Of a DNA stretch of 64,000 nt, positions 10,781 to 22,140 are shown piece after piece (the first letter of the stretch is position 1; every line of letters begins with the position of its first letter). The notes under the pieces were generated by a model. It was not told the origin of the DNA. It saw only the letters and a list, made by a program, of their open reading frames with translations, and searched no databases. The stretch is from Patiria pectinifera (lineage: Eukaryota; Echinodermata; Asteroidea; Valvatida; Asterinidae). The position numbers and the translations under genes were made by a program. The stretch covers positions 18,405,430-18,469,429 of the forward strand of contig CM057129.1 of assembly GCA_029964075.1 (NCBI GenBank), given 5' to 3'.

Positions 10781-12650
10781 ACCTATATATGTTTACGGTT
10801 CCCCATTTTTGTCAATGTCTTTGGTCAGGGGATGCCAGACAGAAGCCATAAACCTGTATATGCCATAAGCCAGGGATCACGCCCAAAGTCACGATGCTAT
10901 AGCAACATTAGCAATGCTATAGCAATGCTGCAAACCCTGGAAATAACAAAAAATTCGACTCAAAATGTCAATGTGAAGGACTGTCAGTAGGATTTGTGCA
11001 CAATTAAAGTAAAGGTTTTTTTTTCCGCAGTGGCAGTCATATTATGCTAAAGTTAATGTACAAATCTTGGCAATAGGAGCCATCTAGCTAAGATGACAGC
11101 TCGGTCATTTCAATTCAGTAACAATATGATCTAACAAAAGCTCTAATAGGCTTATCAACAGAGCATTATAATTGTGATAGCTGTCTAAAATGTATTCACA
11201 CATTAATCTTTTCAAAAGCCGGTGTAAGCAACTTAATACAGCTTTAGCGTTTCCAATGATTCTGCAAGCCAAAACTGAGAAGCCACCTGGGGGTTATTCA
11301 TACTCAGTGTAGAGTTAAATCACTGGGGAAATTAAGACTAAAACTCCAGTTAAAAGACAGGTGACAGTCTTTATAGCTTCTAAGATTTCATTGGTCGCTA
11401 CATACTGCTGAACAATAACCGTTTCGCAATTCTGATCGAATGAGTTCAGGGGTGAAAACACATTGCCCAAAGGTTTTCAAATTTTCCCCAGAAAGAAGAA
11501 AAACAGGATACAACACCAGAATGTCAATAATACAGAACCTTCAAATTCACGTTATTTGATTTCCTAAAGAACAAAAATACATCCAACATTCAAAAGCAAA
11601 AAAAAACCAGGAACAAGTTACGATGACGCACGTACTCCCTGACATCAACTGAATAAATTGGGGGAGAGCAAACACACGAGTTGTACACAGCGTGCATGTA
11701 AATTAGCTGCGTTTCTACATGATCGCAGTGATGGTGCAATATATGCCAAGCCCAACGACGGGCGATCGTTTAAACCAAGCTTTTCCAGATCAGTTCCGCT
11801 GACTGATCTACGAATTAATGGCCTGGATTTCGAGGGTAATACGAGCACACAATCCCAGGGGCCAACCCTCAGATGTCATCATGCCATCACAGCTCGTTTC
11901 ACCTGCCTCATCAGACACCACCCCCCCCCCGAAAACCCCAATAAAGCATTTGGCGCTTTGAAGGAAGAAGCGTAGGTCGGTGCAACTGATTAAGCAATGT
12001 CAGATGGCTTTTATACACAGCCAAGTTCAATTCATAAACAACACTGACAGCATTGCTGTGGGATGCAGATTGCCTGCTTGGATTCCTTAATACACTCAAC
12101 TACATGTATTCCTTTAATGCTTAACACCCAAATTGCTTATTAAACAGCAGCTTTATTCAAATTTATTCAAACAAAAATGAGGATTATTTTCACCGTGACC
12201 ACTGGCCAGACACCCTTTTCAGGACAAAACCTCCAAAATCTTGGGTATAGGGAAGGTGCTGCACTTAAAAAATCATAAAACGTGGTCATGCTGATCATAT
12301 CAATGCCAATTCATGCATTAGCTGACATTAAAAAAACCAAGATATATACACTCAATGTGGATCAGCTTTCAAGAGCTCAATACTTAAACTGAATTTTAGA
12401 ACGCTAAAATTGACAATGACTCAATGGCATTTGATAACACATTTAGGTATATGCAGAAGGGTTAAGGCACTATGGGCAATCACATTCCGATTGCTACAGG
12501 GTCTATCTATGGAATTAACACTGTCTCACAATTCAAGTGTGGTTGCATCCATTTTGATCACTCACACAAACGAGTTGTCAGAGCACTTCAATTGTTTTAC
12601 GCAGGTTTCAGGTTCCAGTCTCACTTTTCGTTGTATAATATTTATATATA
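10781..12650. other. No gene recognised
   Basis: It has a small CTATAGCAA duplication near 10900 and a C run at 11920. A 105-codon plus-strand frame at 11658-11975 has no family resemblance or splice context. Nothing else was placed. Confidence 0.5.
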
Positions 12651-12783
12651 TTGGATGGCTTTGAGGTGGATACAAGAATATATTGCACGAGCTATGACAA
12701 TATTGCACGAGTCGAAGACGAGTGCAATATTGTCATAGCGAGTGCAATATATTTTTGTATCCACCGAAATAAAAGCCATTCAA
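12651..12783. mobile_element. Hairpin MITE, 133 bp
   Basis: The ends TTGGATGGCTTT and AAAGCCATTCAA are inverted, and the arms continue through GTGGATACAA, ATATATTGCAC and CTATGACAATATTGCAC to a central CGAAGACGAG loop. The element is bounded by TA on both sides (12649-12650 and 12784-12785), as with Tc1/mariner-type MITEs. It could fold into a near-complete hairpin. Confidence 0.7.
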
Positions 12784-13329
12784 TATTATTATTATTATTT
12801 ATAGCAGGCTGACTTGATCCGCAAGAAATACAATTCAAGACACTGTCATTTCATCTTTTTCGTCAAACTATTTGAAGCTGCCACACTGTTGACAACAGTG
12901 AACGTATACCTGGCCTTCTGCGCGCACTGCATGCGCGCAGCGTGTTCCGTGTTCGACGGTACCCGCGCGCTACGCTCTGTTGAGTGGTTGACAACTCAGC
13001 CTCGACTCCATGGGCGCGTGCGCGTTCCTTACACTAACCCCTGGCCCTGATGATGACGTAAATGACGCTGATTGGCTTTTCACAGCGTACTGCGCGCGCA
13101 TTTCGAAGATTGCACGTCGGGCGCGCCCATAATGCGCTCGCGTGCTTTACACGTAACGTCACGTACGAAAAAAAATGTTATTCAAAAGTCGCGATGCCTG
13201 TACGATATGGATTATGGCAGCCTCGTTTTTCGCTAAAAAAAACCCCTGTATCTGTGGTTGTAAAGGCACGAAAGGGGTACGTACATTTAATACAAATCTT
13301 TGCTAAATAACGCAACGTCCAAACGTTAT
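12784..13329. other. GC-rich stretch with GCGCGC words, no gene recognised
   Basis: From about 12910 to 13160 the DNA is rich in GCGCGC and CpG. Frames of about 80 codons exist on the plus strand (12814-13050, 13062-13310) but show no known motif. Confidence 0.4.
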
Positions 13330-13545
13330 GTTTAAAAGGATTGATTCTTCAAAATCACAACTTTTAACATTTAAAGATGGCGTCGGCACGTAAAACGGAT
13401 AAACTGCAGCCTAATTATAATGTGCCATATTTTGACACATTTAAATTACACAATTCCAGGGGTTAAGATCGCGCAAGGCATGATGGGAAACAACATGGCG
13501 CAGCAAGATCGTACCCATGGGGAACGAGGTTGTTGACAACTGTGA
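13330..13545. repeat. Interspersed repeat with GCAAGGCATGATGGGA word, copy 1
   Basis: AGGATTGATTCT, TAAATTACACAATTCCAGGG, GCAAGGCATGATGGGA and CAGCAAGATCGTACCCATG recur in order at 36935-37135 in ULK3 intron 12. The copies differ by small indels. The element class is unknown. Confidence 0.7.
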
Positions 13546-13747
13546 CTTTCTATGCTCTTGATCGTGCGGGAACCAGCAAAAATATCCGGATGATGACTGC
13601 AATATTATTGCAGTCCTATATCTGGGTACTTTTATGAAAGCATACAATACGCTGATTTACTTTTACCGCTTGAAGCCTGATATAAATAATAATCACTTTC
13701 AACTTATTTGCAATAAAGCTGTGCAGTCCTTCTGATTTGAAAATCCC

Positions 13748-14072
13748 AGGTGTGTGGAAAAACGCACACCTGGATTTTTCTAGGTGTGTGATTTTTCAAG
13801 GCGTGTGATTTTTTCTAGGTGTGTGATTCTGTGGTCCAAGCTGGGACTGAACAATCTGGTATTTTTTAAAAATAATATTCATCTTGGTTTACAATAAAGC
13901 CGTTTTCTCTTCACAGACATACTTTATTTGTCACAAATTATGAAGTATAATTATGCCGTAAATATTTGCCGAGGTGTGCAGTACTGAGGGATTCAGGCGT
14001 GCGATTGTTCGCACTTCTCAGGAAGCATTCAGGCGTGTGATGGCGTGGGGTGTGATCGCACGCCTCAAAACA
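13748..14072. repeat. AGGTGTGTGATT inverted minisatellite element
   Basis: AGGTGTGTGATT-type units (13749-13830) face inverted or variant units (ATTCAGGCGTG(C/T)GAT and GATCGCACGCCT) at 13970-14070. A local hairpin AGGTGTGTGG...CGCACACCT sits at the left end. It has the same overall layout as the other arrays here, but I found no target duplication. Confidence 0.5.
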
Positions 14073-15180
14073 GGACTGGCTGTGAGACAAATAAAAATAA
14101 GGAAAAAAATACTGGAACTGCTACCCAAGAATTTCAAATCTAAATGCCTTGTTTATCAATTCTGGCATCCTCGAGGCAATGCAAGATATTTATTTCCCCA
14201 ACTTTGATTATTTTGTTCATGTATGTCCCTTTGTCCTCAATCTGTTGAGTTGTCCACCTGACTGTCAGTTTTCCACCTTTCTCCTGTGAGCCCACCAAAT
14301 ATTTGTTCAAATCAAATTCTTCCACTCTTTAACATTCTCATCACATTTCCAGGTGCCAATAACAAAACTATTTAATGAAACATCGCACGAGAAAAAATTT
14401 AATCATGAAACCCGAACAGCGTGCATGTTTCTCCCCGAGGCAACGCGATGTATAGCGTTTCAGGTTTATTGAGCATCCATCTAGCCTTAATCTGACGGTT
14501 TACTGGGGTCGCGCTGAGCAGGACATGTTACCCCAGCGTACGCTGGAATCTCCTTTACATCAACTACCGTCCACCATCCCCCCATATTGGATGACAAAAT
14601 AGAAAGCTCTCTGAAAATCTAATTAAATTGGAAACTTGTACTCAGACGCAATCTTTCAGAGGCTTCTCCTGCGAAGATGCACATTCCGATGCGATCAACA
14701 GGCTAGACGTGTCTCATAATAGCAGCAAAAAAAGAAAAAGAAAAAAAAAAAGAATTCGAAGTGGATCAGTCAGTCTGGATGTTACTCATTTTCACATACT
14801 CAGTGGAGTTTTTAGGACTTTCCAATTATGGTGATTTCCCTAGACAGTCCACTGGCAAGCTCCATTCTGCATAGGGCATGTTGGGAACTTACGCATAGAT
14901 TCATGTATAAACTCCCATACAGGAAAAGTACATTGCACATGCACTATGAGGTGTAATTTTCACCTGAACTTGTATGTGGGTCATTTTATAAATTTGGGGT
15001 CTACTCTTTCCTGTCCCTTTTACATCTGACATCAATTATTTCATACTTTTGGATGCATTCCTTAAAGGCTGTAATGTTCAGAAATGGATAGATTTGGGGG
15101 TTTGTATTTTAAAGCATTAAAACCTGTTTACAGTTTTGTGTTCATAGATGCTGGAAAAAAACAAGAAAAAAAATGCTGTT
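14073..15180. other. No gene recognised
   Basis: This is AT-rich, unplaced DNA with an A-rich tract at 14730-14755. No conserved frame is seen. Confidence 0.5.
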
Positions 15181-15184
15181 CTTG

Positions 15185-15275
15185 CAGTCTGGTTCCCTGA
15201 CTCTACTTCAGACGAAACGGAGCACTTTATAGACTTCAGGGAATTGTCAGGTTAGGGAACCAGACTAGCTTGCTT
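15185..15275. mobile_element. Short inverted-repeat element, about 90 bp
   Basis: AGTCTGGTTCCCTGAC at the left is inverted as GTTAGGGAACCAGACT at the right, 85-90 bp apart, with CTTGC on both outer sides. This fits a tiny MITE with a possible 5-bp duplication. A 25-bp direct duplication (AATGTGGACTAACTAAATTT) follows at 15310-15360. Confidence 0.5.
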
Positions 15276-15364
15276 GCACCCGTTCACAGATGTGTAACTG
15301 ATTGCAAACAAAATGTGGACTAACTAAATTTGGTAAAATGTGGACTAACTAAATTTGGTAAATT

Positions 15365-16130
15365 GGGGGCAGTACTTGAAAAAGTCAGTTTTTTTTCCCA
15401 ACGATGGTTGGTCGACCACCGTTGGAAATTGATACAAAAATTCCGCTTTTCTTGAAGATGACAGCACATCACACCAGGTGCCATGATTTCACAGGATGCT
15501 TGAGACTTAGACACTTACAATCAGGTAAGGCATTTCATAATAATTTGGTAGTTTGTTTTTGATGTTTGCAAATGTTGCATATTTATACCTTAACTGCAAT
15601 CATCCTCCAAGAGGGATCATGAATAGCAAACTACCTACCCAACAAGTAAGAATATATTTGAAGTCATTGTTACTGATATTTGACTGGCAAATTACAAAGT
15701 TGCAAGGCAACAGGGACAAGAAGAATGACATATGTGAACAACACAATTTATGTGCATTGTCCATGCTTGTACGACCTGGGGCACAATTTTTTCATCTGAA
15801 TGTATATAACCCATAGTTAATATTCTTGTGAGAGTCCGCAAGTTTTTTTCGCCACCACTGCAGTTCAATCATGTTCTCATCCTATAAAATAATGCGGGAA
15901 AAACCCAAAACTAAAACCTGAAAAAGAAAAAAGTGATTTTTGGAGAACAAAATAGGGTGCAATATTGCAAGACCACTTGATCTCAATGACAAACAGCGCC
16001 AATGCTGAAGGAAGCTTTCGAGAGTGCCATTGATGCTGTCTCGTGTAGATCCCCAACACGTTGCACACACGAAAGTTAAAACTTAATCATGCAATATCTG
16101 CAGAGGAGACGAATGATGTGCCCTTAACGG
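15365..16130. other. No gene recognised
   Basis: A GGTTGGTCGACCACCGTTGG palindrome occurs near 15406. Otherwise AT-rich DNA without assignable features. Confidence 0.45.
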
Positions 16131-16540
16131 GGACATCTCTATAGTCCGAAGTCCCATTGGTCCGAAGTCCCATTGGTCCGACGTCCCATTGGTCCGAAGT
16201 CCCATTGGTCCGACGGCCCATTGTTCTATACGTTCCATTGGTATAAACGTCCCATTGGTCCGACGTCCCATTGGTCTGACGTCCCATTGGTCCGACGTCC
16301 TATTGGTCCGAAGTCCCATTGGTCCGACGCCCCATAGGATTAGGGTAAGTGTTAGGGTTAGGGTTAGGGTCAGTCAACCTGAACAAGAGGAACTACACAG
16401 TATTATGTTTCGGACCAATGGGACTTCGGACCAGTGGGACTTCGGACCAGTGGGACTTCGGACCAGTGGGACTTCGGACCAGTGGGACTTCGGACCAGTG
16501 GGACTTCGGACCATCAAGACGTAACCCCCTTATCTGGTTC
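16131..16540. repeat. Inverted 17-18 bp minisatellite arrays around telomere-like core
   Basis: About ten copies of GTCCCATTGGTCCGAA(C)G run from 16143 to 16335. About six inverted copies (GGGACTTCGGACCAGT) run from 16410 to 16512. Between them is TTAGGGTAAGTGTTAGGG and two more TTAGGG (16338-16372). The outer ends GGGGACATCT and GGGGTTACGTCT (read inward) are related, so the whole behaves like an inverted-repeat element. A CTTAAC/CTTATC pair flanks it imperfectly. Confidence 0.75.
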
Positions 16541-18720
16541 TGATGAGTAACCCACGAACACCGTCATCTACAGGTTTTTTTTCTCGGAATACATGGGCAG
16601 GTACTAACTAAGCTTTGTATATGTAAGGCAGGTACAACTACAATTTAATTCCCCCAAAGATGACTTGAACACCATCAGGAAGCACACATGTACTTGTAGC
16701 ATATAACTGACTAACTAATTAGTTAGTTAATTACATGCTACGAGTATGAGAGGTTAAAAATTGCATGCAAGCTTGCACAGCAACCATACTTCATTGGACG
16801 GAATATTGACGGGCAGGGTTTGTAGGCCTATGCAGCGTCAGGCTGACCATAGGCGGTCAGACAGGGCCGTACACCACTTTAGTTCAGCAAGCACTACGAG
16901 CAGGAAGATTTATCAGCTGGTCGATATTTTCTCAAAACCTTCTAAAAATATCAAAATATGGCCACTTTTGGGCTCTTGGTACAGCCTGAATCATCTGATA
17001 ATGGTGCTTTACCCTTACAATATTTTATTGAAAAGCCACTGAAAATCCACGGGAAAGCTATCATCAAGAGTTGACAGTTGGGCTTAAGCCAGTGACCAAT
17101 ATCCTCTAACGCGCTATTACTTTGTCTCATCTCCACAAACCTATAAATACTTTTTCCCCTTTTCCAGCTTTTCAGTGTAGTTTTCTTTCTTGAGAAATAA
17201 GGGCACTTTCTGCAAAGGGCATTGACGTGAACAGGTCTGTTTTAAAATTCATAATTTCCAGTACGCATGTTATGTAGGTATTTTGCTATTACCTTAAAGG
17301 CTATAATTTAAATAAGTGGCACAACAACACATGTGTGGATTAGAAAATCTTACATGCTTGCCTTTAAAAATCTACATTATGATGGATATATATAGAGAAA
17401 ATTGTTATAAAATATCCTGAGCGGTTCGTCATCTGCACAAATAAGCAGCAGGTCATGGGTTTGATTCTCATCCAAGCAAATTGTGAATTTGTTCTCACAA
17501 TCTCTAGGAGGGCACTGAGGAAATGGTACTGATAAAAGATGTTGATGTGAAAGGCAAAAACAAACATTAAAATTTACAACAGGCGTGTATGCATCTCCCT
17601 AATGCGAAATTCCATAATTAAACGCATTAAGGAGTTTTAACACATCACAAAAAAGGCACAATTTTGCCCTTGAAGTATAGCCATTCCCATACTGGCAGTG
17701 TGGCTTTTTTTAATTCTATAGCGTGAGCATCAGGTGGCACAGTGGAGAAGACAGATGCTCAATAACTGTCTCGCGTTACAACCTTGAGCCCCCAGCAATG
17801 AAAGCCATCCACCAGCGAGACCCAGATACGGGCAAGAGGCTGCTATTAAAACAAACCCCGGCGTAGCGAGCCCTAAAGCCTCAAACGAGGGATGGGGGAA
17901 GAAAAAAACCCAGGGATACGTACATTGTAATACGGGAACATTTTGTAGCGAAGCAGTTATACATAATGCATAAATTTCCGAGTGCAATTCGGCCTTGAGT
18001 GCGACTACAGCGTTTGTGATGATGATGGGTGATGTGGCAGCCCCCCCCCCTACTCACTTGAAGTGAACCTGTAAATTTGCTGCACGTCCATCCTAGTTTT
18101 TTTTGTCAGAGCCTGGATAGGCTCGTGCGCAGAGCTCTTAGTGAAAGGGAAATTGCTTTGCGCAGACGATACTTTGTTATTCCAAGAAGGGCTACAAAGT
18201 GGCCTGAAAGAGCCTTCGCATCCCCATATGATGGCAAAGTGAGGGGGCGGTTGATGCAAATTGGTCAAGATTGCATTCTAGGGTCAATTATGTCATCCAG
18301 GGTTGGAGAGAGAGACAGGGGGGGGGGGGTTGAAGTGAGTGATGGGTCTGCTCAACAGGCTTGACGTGCCATCTGAAACGGGAACTCTACTTGTTAGCGC
18401 TTAACCTTGGAGCAGCATTAGTGTCTCGCACAATGCGTATGTGTGGACATTAACTTGGGTTCGGTTGAAAGCTGTTGCAGATCAAGAGATGTTAAAACAT
18501 CAGGATTGGCATAACATTTCAATGCTCGACAGTATAAAGAATCAATACAAAGGTTAACAGCTGATAAAATAGAAATTGAAGCGAAGATAAAAGATTACAC
18601 TTTGTTTTAGGAAAGTTTGCTGAAGGAGTTGGTAGTTGGCTAAAATAATGTACTCATCTCTAAGTTGATACAGGGCAAATTAAGAAAACTTCAAATTCTG
18701 CCACTACAGAGAAAAAAAGG
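16541..18720. other. No gene recognised; one palindrome and one tRNA-like fragment
   Basis: At 16697-16742 TAGCATATAACTGACTAACT and its partner AGTTAGTTAATTACATGCTA form a hairpin-prone block. At 17420-17530 a tRNA-like fragment (GGGTTTGATTCTC as B-box-like) may be an old SINE. A 95-codon frame at 18077-18364 shows no known family. Confidence 0.4.
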
Positions 18721-18729
18721 GCAAGCATT

Positions 18730-19215
18730 TCAACAATGTCATTGAGTGGTCGGGCACAACCCGACCACTCTTTGGATCTGTTACGATTAATCTTTCTTTC
18801 TTTCTTTTTTTTTTTTTTTTCCGTACAGCACGTTTCCGCGCTTTTTCTCCTGAACGGTTTCTGATCGGAACTTGTAACTTTCAATATATATCAACCCTCA
18901 TCCTTAGCGGTGCATATTACTCTGACGTCATGATTACGTCATCGGGTGTCAAATTACAAGCGATTTTACGTGGAAAAGTGACCAATTACTTTCACCTATA
19001 ACTCTTGAACTAAATTATCAATGATATTTGTATTGTGCATTGAGATAGGCCATTAATTGCTTAAACTTTTGTGTCGTGTACGTAAACTCGCTTGACCTTT
19101 ACTTCCGGGTCTACCGGAAGGTCAAAGTTAGGTGAATTCAAAATGAAGACGTTAGCCTGACATCAAAACAAAGCAAAATTTCTTCCAAACGGTTCACGGT
19201 TTGATCACAAAACCT
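18730..19215. repeat. Interspersed repeat with GACGTCATGATTACGTCATC, copy 1
   Basis: It starts with a perfect 11-bp hairpin (GAGTGGTCGGG/CCCGACCACTC, 18744-18770) and a pyrimidine tract, then GACGTCATGATTACGTCATC, GTGTCAAATTACAAGCGATT, CTCTTGAACTAAAT and GCTTGACCTTTACTTCCGG. A diverged copy is at 21040-21260. The class is unknown. Confidence 0.65.
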
Positions 19216-19429
19216 TGTGTGAACTTTTTATTATTAAAAACAGCACCCTTGCGACGCGTGTCTGTTGCTAGCCGTGCAGGCCGTGCAAGTTCGTGTAACT
19301 TATCCCCGTTTTCTTCTGTTATGGTGCCATCTCCTTGGAGATTGTAAGATCAGATACATAAATTGACGGGAAAAGTGCAGATGTCAGTCGCAGCCTGACT
19401 AATTTTATTCCCTAGCAGACTGCAGATCA

Positions 19430-19590
19430 CAATTTGTCTGTTTTAATCGGGTTGGCGCAGAAGTTCTTCCTGGCCTTTCACCTCCATGGCCCGAGTTCAA
19501 TTCCTAGCCAGGTCCACATGACTGTGGATTGGGTTTTCAGTCTTCCTATGGGGCTGCCGTTCAAATCGGACTATCATGGGCCGTATCCGA
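19430..19590 (+). mobile_element. tRNA-derived SINE head
   Basis: GGGTTGGCGCAGAAG (A-box-like, near 19449), GGCCCGAGTTCAATTCCTAG (B box GAGTTCAATTCC near 19491) and GGATTGGGTTTTCAGTCTTC downstream have the layout of a tRNA-derived SINE. It is truncated before a G-run/C-run hairpin at 19676-19735. Confidence 0.55.
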
Positions 19591-19675
19591 CAAAATGTGG
19601 TGCTCTTCAATCCGGCAAATTTGCCGACGGGGCTGATGTTGCCTACAAAACAACGATTTTGCCGACAAAAATGAT

Positions 19676-19740
19676 TAAGGGGGGGGGGGGAGGGGGGAGG
19701 GGGTCATATCCTCCATGCCCCCCCCCCCCCTCTAGGGATG
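19676..19740. other. Facing poly-G and poly-C tracts
   Basis: Long G tracts (about 19678-19711) are followed within 20 bases by a run of about 12 C, so the strands can form a hairpin or the G side a quadruplex. The frames across it are homopolymer artefacts. Confidence 0.7.
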
Positions 19741-21029
19741 CTCGTGACCAGAATTCTTTTATTTTTCCTGTGGAGTCGTCATGCATGATCTCAAAACAGA
19801 ATTTATGTCTCTTAACATGAACTATTATATTAGAGAAAAAAACCTGAAAACTAAGAAAGCTCCTTCGTCTTTGTTTAAAACATTTCACTGCCCACTGCCT
19901 GCCAATTAAGTTATCACAATGCTCTCTATAAAGTAAAGGCACACAACAGCGTGAAGTCATGCCTGAGAGCCTTCACAGATGTCACATAAAAGTAATACAT
20001 GTAATTGGACATTGTCACCACTACATGTATGACGCCCCATTACCACATGCGTGACAATGCCAAATGATGCCACCGGTAAATTTCAATTAACTTGGAGCAA
20101 TAACCGACCCCCGCACAAATTAGCCTGGAACATTAAATTCCGGTGTCTCAAAGAACACAACAAATCTCCCAATTACTGCAGTATACCCATTCATGATTGT
20201 TTTTGCAAATTTAGCCCCCCGATCGCCTCATTCCTGGGCTGGTGCTGCACTGTTTATAGCGGCAATGAATAATAATTGCCTTATATTGAACTTGTACATC
20301 ATGTTGCAAAATCTAGGGATCAGTACTGAAATTGTTTTAATGGTGTCCAGAGGCCCCTGAAAATAGAAGCTATTATGAGGAATTCCATAAAACGCCGGAA
20401 CATATGGGGCCAGAAGTTCTATTTCAGAGAGTGACCTATTTAAAAATATTCCTTGCAATCAACCCTAGTGTCACAAGAGTTTTATAGCATAACTTCTGCA
20501 ACAAGTTCCTCCCAACGCTTAAGCAAAACTTTCCGCAAATCCAGATCTTTCTTGAAAAACAAATGGCAGTTTCTCATGATATAGATTTTGTCCAGATTGG
20601 ACCCAAGACATCAAAGGCACTGCACGTGAAATTACTTAAATTAGGTACTGAAGAAATAATGGTTGGTATGGGACATCGCCGTGGCTATTTGCAGTTTGAC
20701 CCAATTTTTAAAACCAGGTTCACTGAATTAATCTGAGGAGATGAATGTAGGTGCAATGCCAACTTAGATAAGAACCAACAAACTTCAAAGAAAAAAAACC
20801 AAGCGCTTCAGTTTCTGACCAAAAATCACCCACAGGGGATCAGCGGGAAGATTAGCTTCCCTCTTGTGTCAGCAGGATTTGACAAACTACCGGACTGATT
20901 TTTCCCTTCAAAAAGCATCCTCGATTACTCTGTGTCTGCACCGAACAGTTTGCCAATTTGGTCTGGCGATACTGACGGCAGAGTAAATGGCTGCCTGGAG
21001 AGATTTCTTGACATTGCCATGTTACGAAG
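19741..21029. other. No gene recognised
   Basis: No repeat or exon was placed. Frames under 110 codons show no motif. Confidence 0.45.
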
Positions 21030-21500
21030 ATGTTATAAATTTTGTTACGTCATCATGACGTCATCAGGTATCAAATTACAAACGATTTAAGGGCAAATTT
21101 TGACAAAATAGTTAGCGTTATATCTTTTGAACTAAATAGAGTATCGTGTTCGTTTTTTCATGAGGTTGTAGACTATGCCGTGAGAAACATTTTGTGTTCC
21201 CAGACACAAAACCGCTTGACCTTTACTTCCGGTGTTACCGAAAGTGCAATAAAAACTGAATATAACTCAAAAGCGGAAGCATGTTACTACAGACTCATAT
21301 ATTATGAAAGTGTTTAGTGAGGAATGCCAGACACAAAAAAACAGTGTGATGACGTCATCATCCGAAAGGGCGCCCCTACCGGCACATAAAATATTGTTTC
21401 TTTTCTTAACTTTTACAACCATGGGTTCAAATTTTACCAAATCGACCCTTGATATTCTTTGATTAACCACAGATAACTTGGCAAGGTTTCAAACTCATGA
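21030..21500. repeat. Interspersed repeat with GTCATCATGACGTCATC, copies 2-3
   Basis: It shares TATCAAATTACAAACGATTT, TTTTGAACTAAAT and CGCTTGACCTTTACTTCCGG with 18930-19120. A second module (ACAGACTCATATATTATGAA to AACTCATGACATCATCAGAC) follows with another TGACGTCATCATCC. Several CRE-like words occur in both. Confidence 0.65.
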
Positions 21501-21544
21501 CATCATCAGACTGGAAGTTACTTTTATGAGAATTTGCCAACGAT

Positions 21545-22140
21545 CGTCAATGCACACCCCTTCTTCCTTTTAAGAGACAGTCTGATATTAAAAGGCTAGT
21601 TTGGGAAGCGCGTAAAGGTGTTATGACTCAATTGCCATAATTTATTTTATGTTCAACTTGCAAATTGAATTACGTGTAAGAAGAGGAAAACAATAAAGAT
21701 TTTGCGTGTGTTTTTTTCCCCATTTTTCTTCCAGCACTATTCTTTGAGACTTTGGGCCTTATTGTTTTGTTGCCCCGTCCTTGACCAAGCATCCTGAACA
21801 CGCCCCTTTCAGACAAACTCATCATTTGCCAACCATGAACTCAGAAAACAACTAGGCGTCCATTAATTCAGCCTGTAAACCGCTTGAGTTGAAAACAATT
21901 GTTTAATGGTACCAGACTTCATGTAACGGCCTCAATTGTAAGGAAATGGGGCTTGTCCAGAAATCTTATCTCATCCGGAAAATGTTTTTCTCTCGTTTTA
22001 ACATTCCCTGAAAATGTTACGAAATCCAGATGTTTATCGACCCCGACCAAAAAGCAGGTTAGCCCTGCCTATCAGGAATGGGGTATGTAGGGGTTGTCAC
22101 ACTGGTATAATGTTGCAAAATACAATGATTTTGGCTTCAA
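21545..22140 (+). repeat. Duplicated segment R, copy 1 (empty-site copy)
   Basis: It runs from CGTCAATGCACACCCCTTCT to TGTTGCAAAATACAATGATT and leads straight into the 91-bp array. It is over 90 percent like 25715-26277 plus 27139-27180, and to 28375-28775 on the minus strand. It keeps the uninterrupted site GTCACACTGGTATAATG where copy 2 carries an insertion. Confidence 0.85.

Noticed and set aside
16338-16372. A true telomere
   Set aside because: Only a few TTAGGG units lie between inverted arrays and unique DNA continues on both sides. It is interstitial, as is 2792-2842.
16083-16543. Frames with TSDQWDFGPMGLR repeats
   Set aside because: They come from the 17-18 bp minisatellite on both strands. 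No gene.
18077-18364. 95-codon frame with basic residues (RRALSEREIALRRRYF)
   Set aside because: No recognisable family, no splice context, and it ends in a poly-G tract. Left uncalled.
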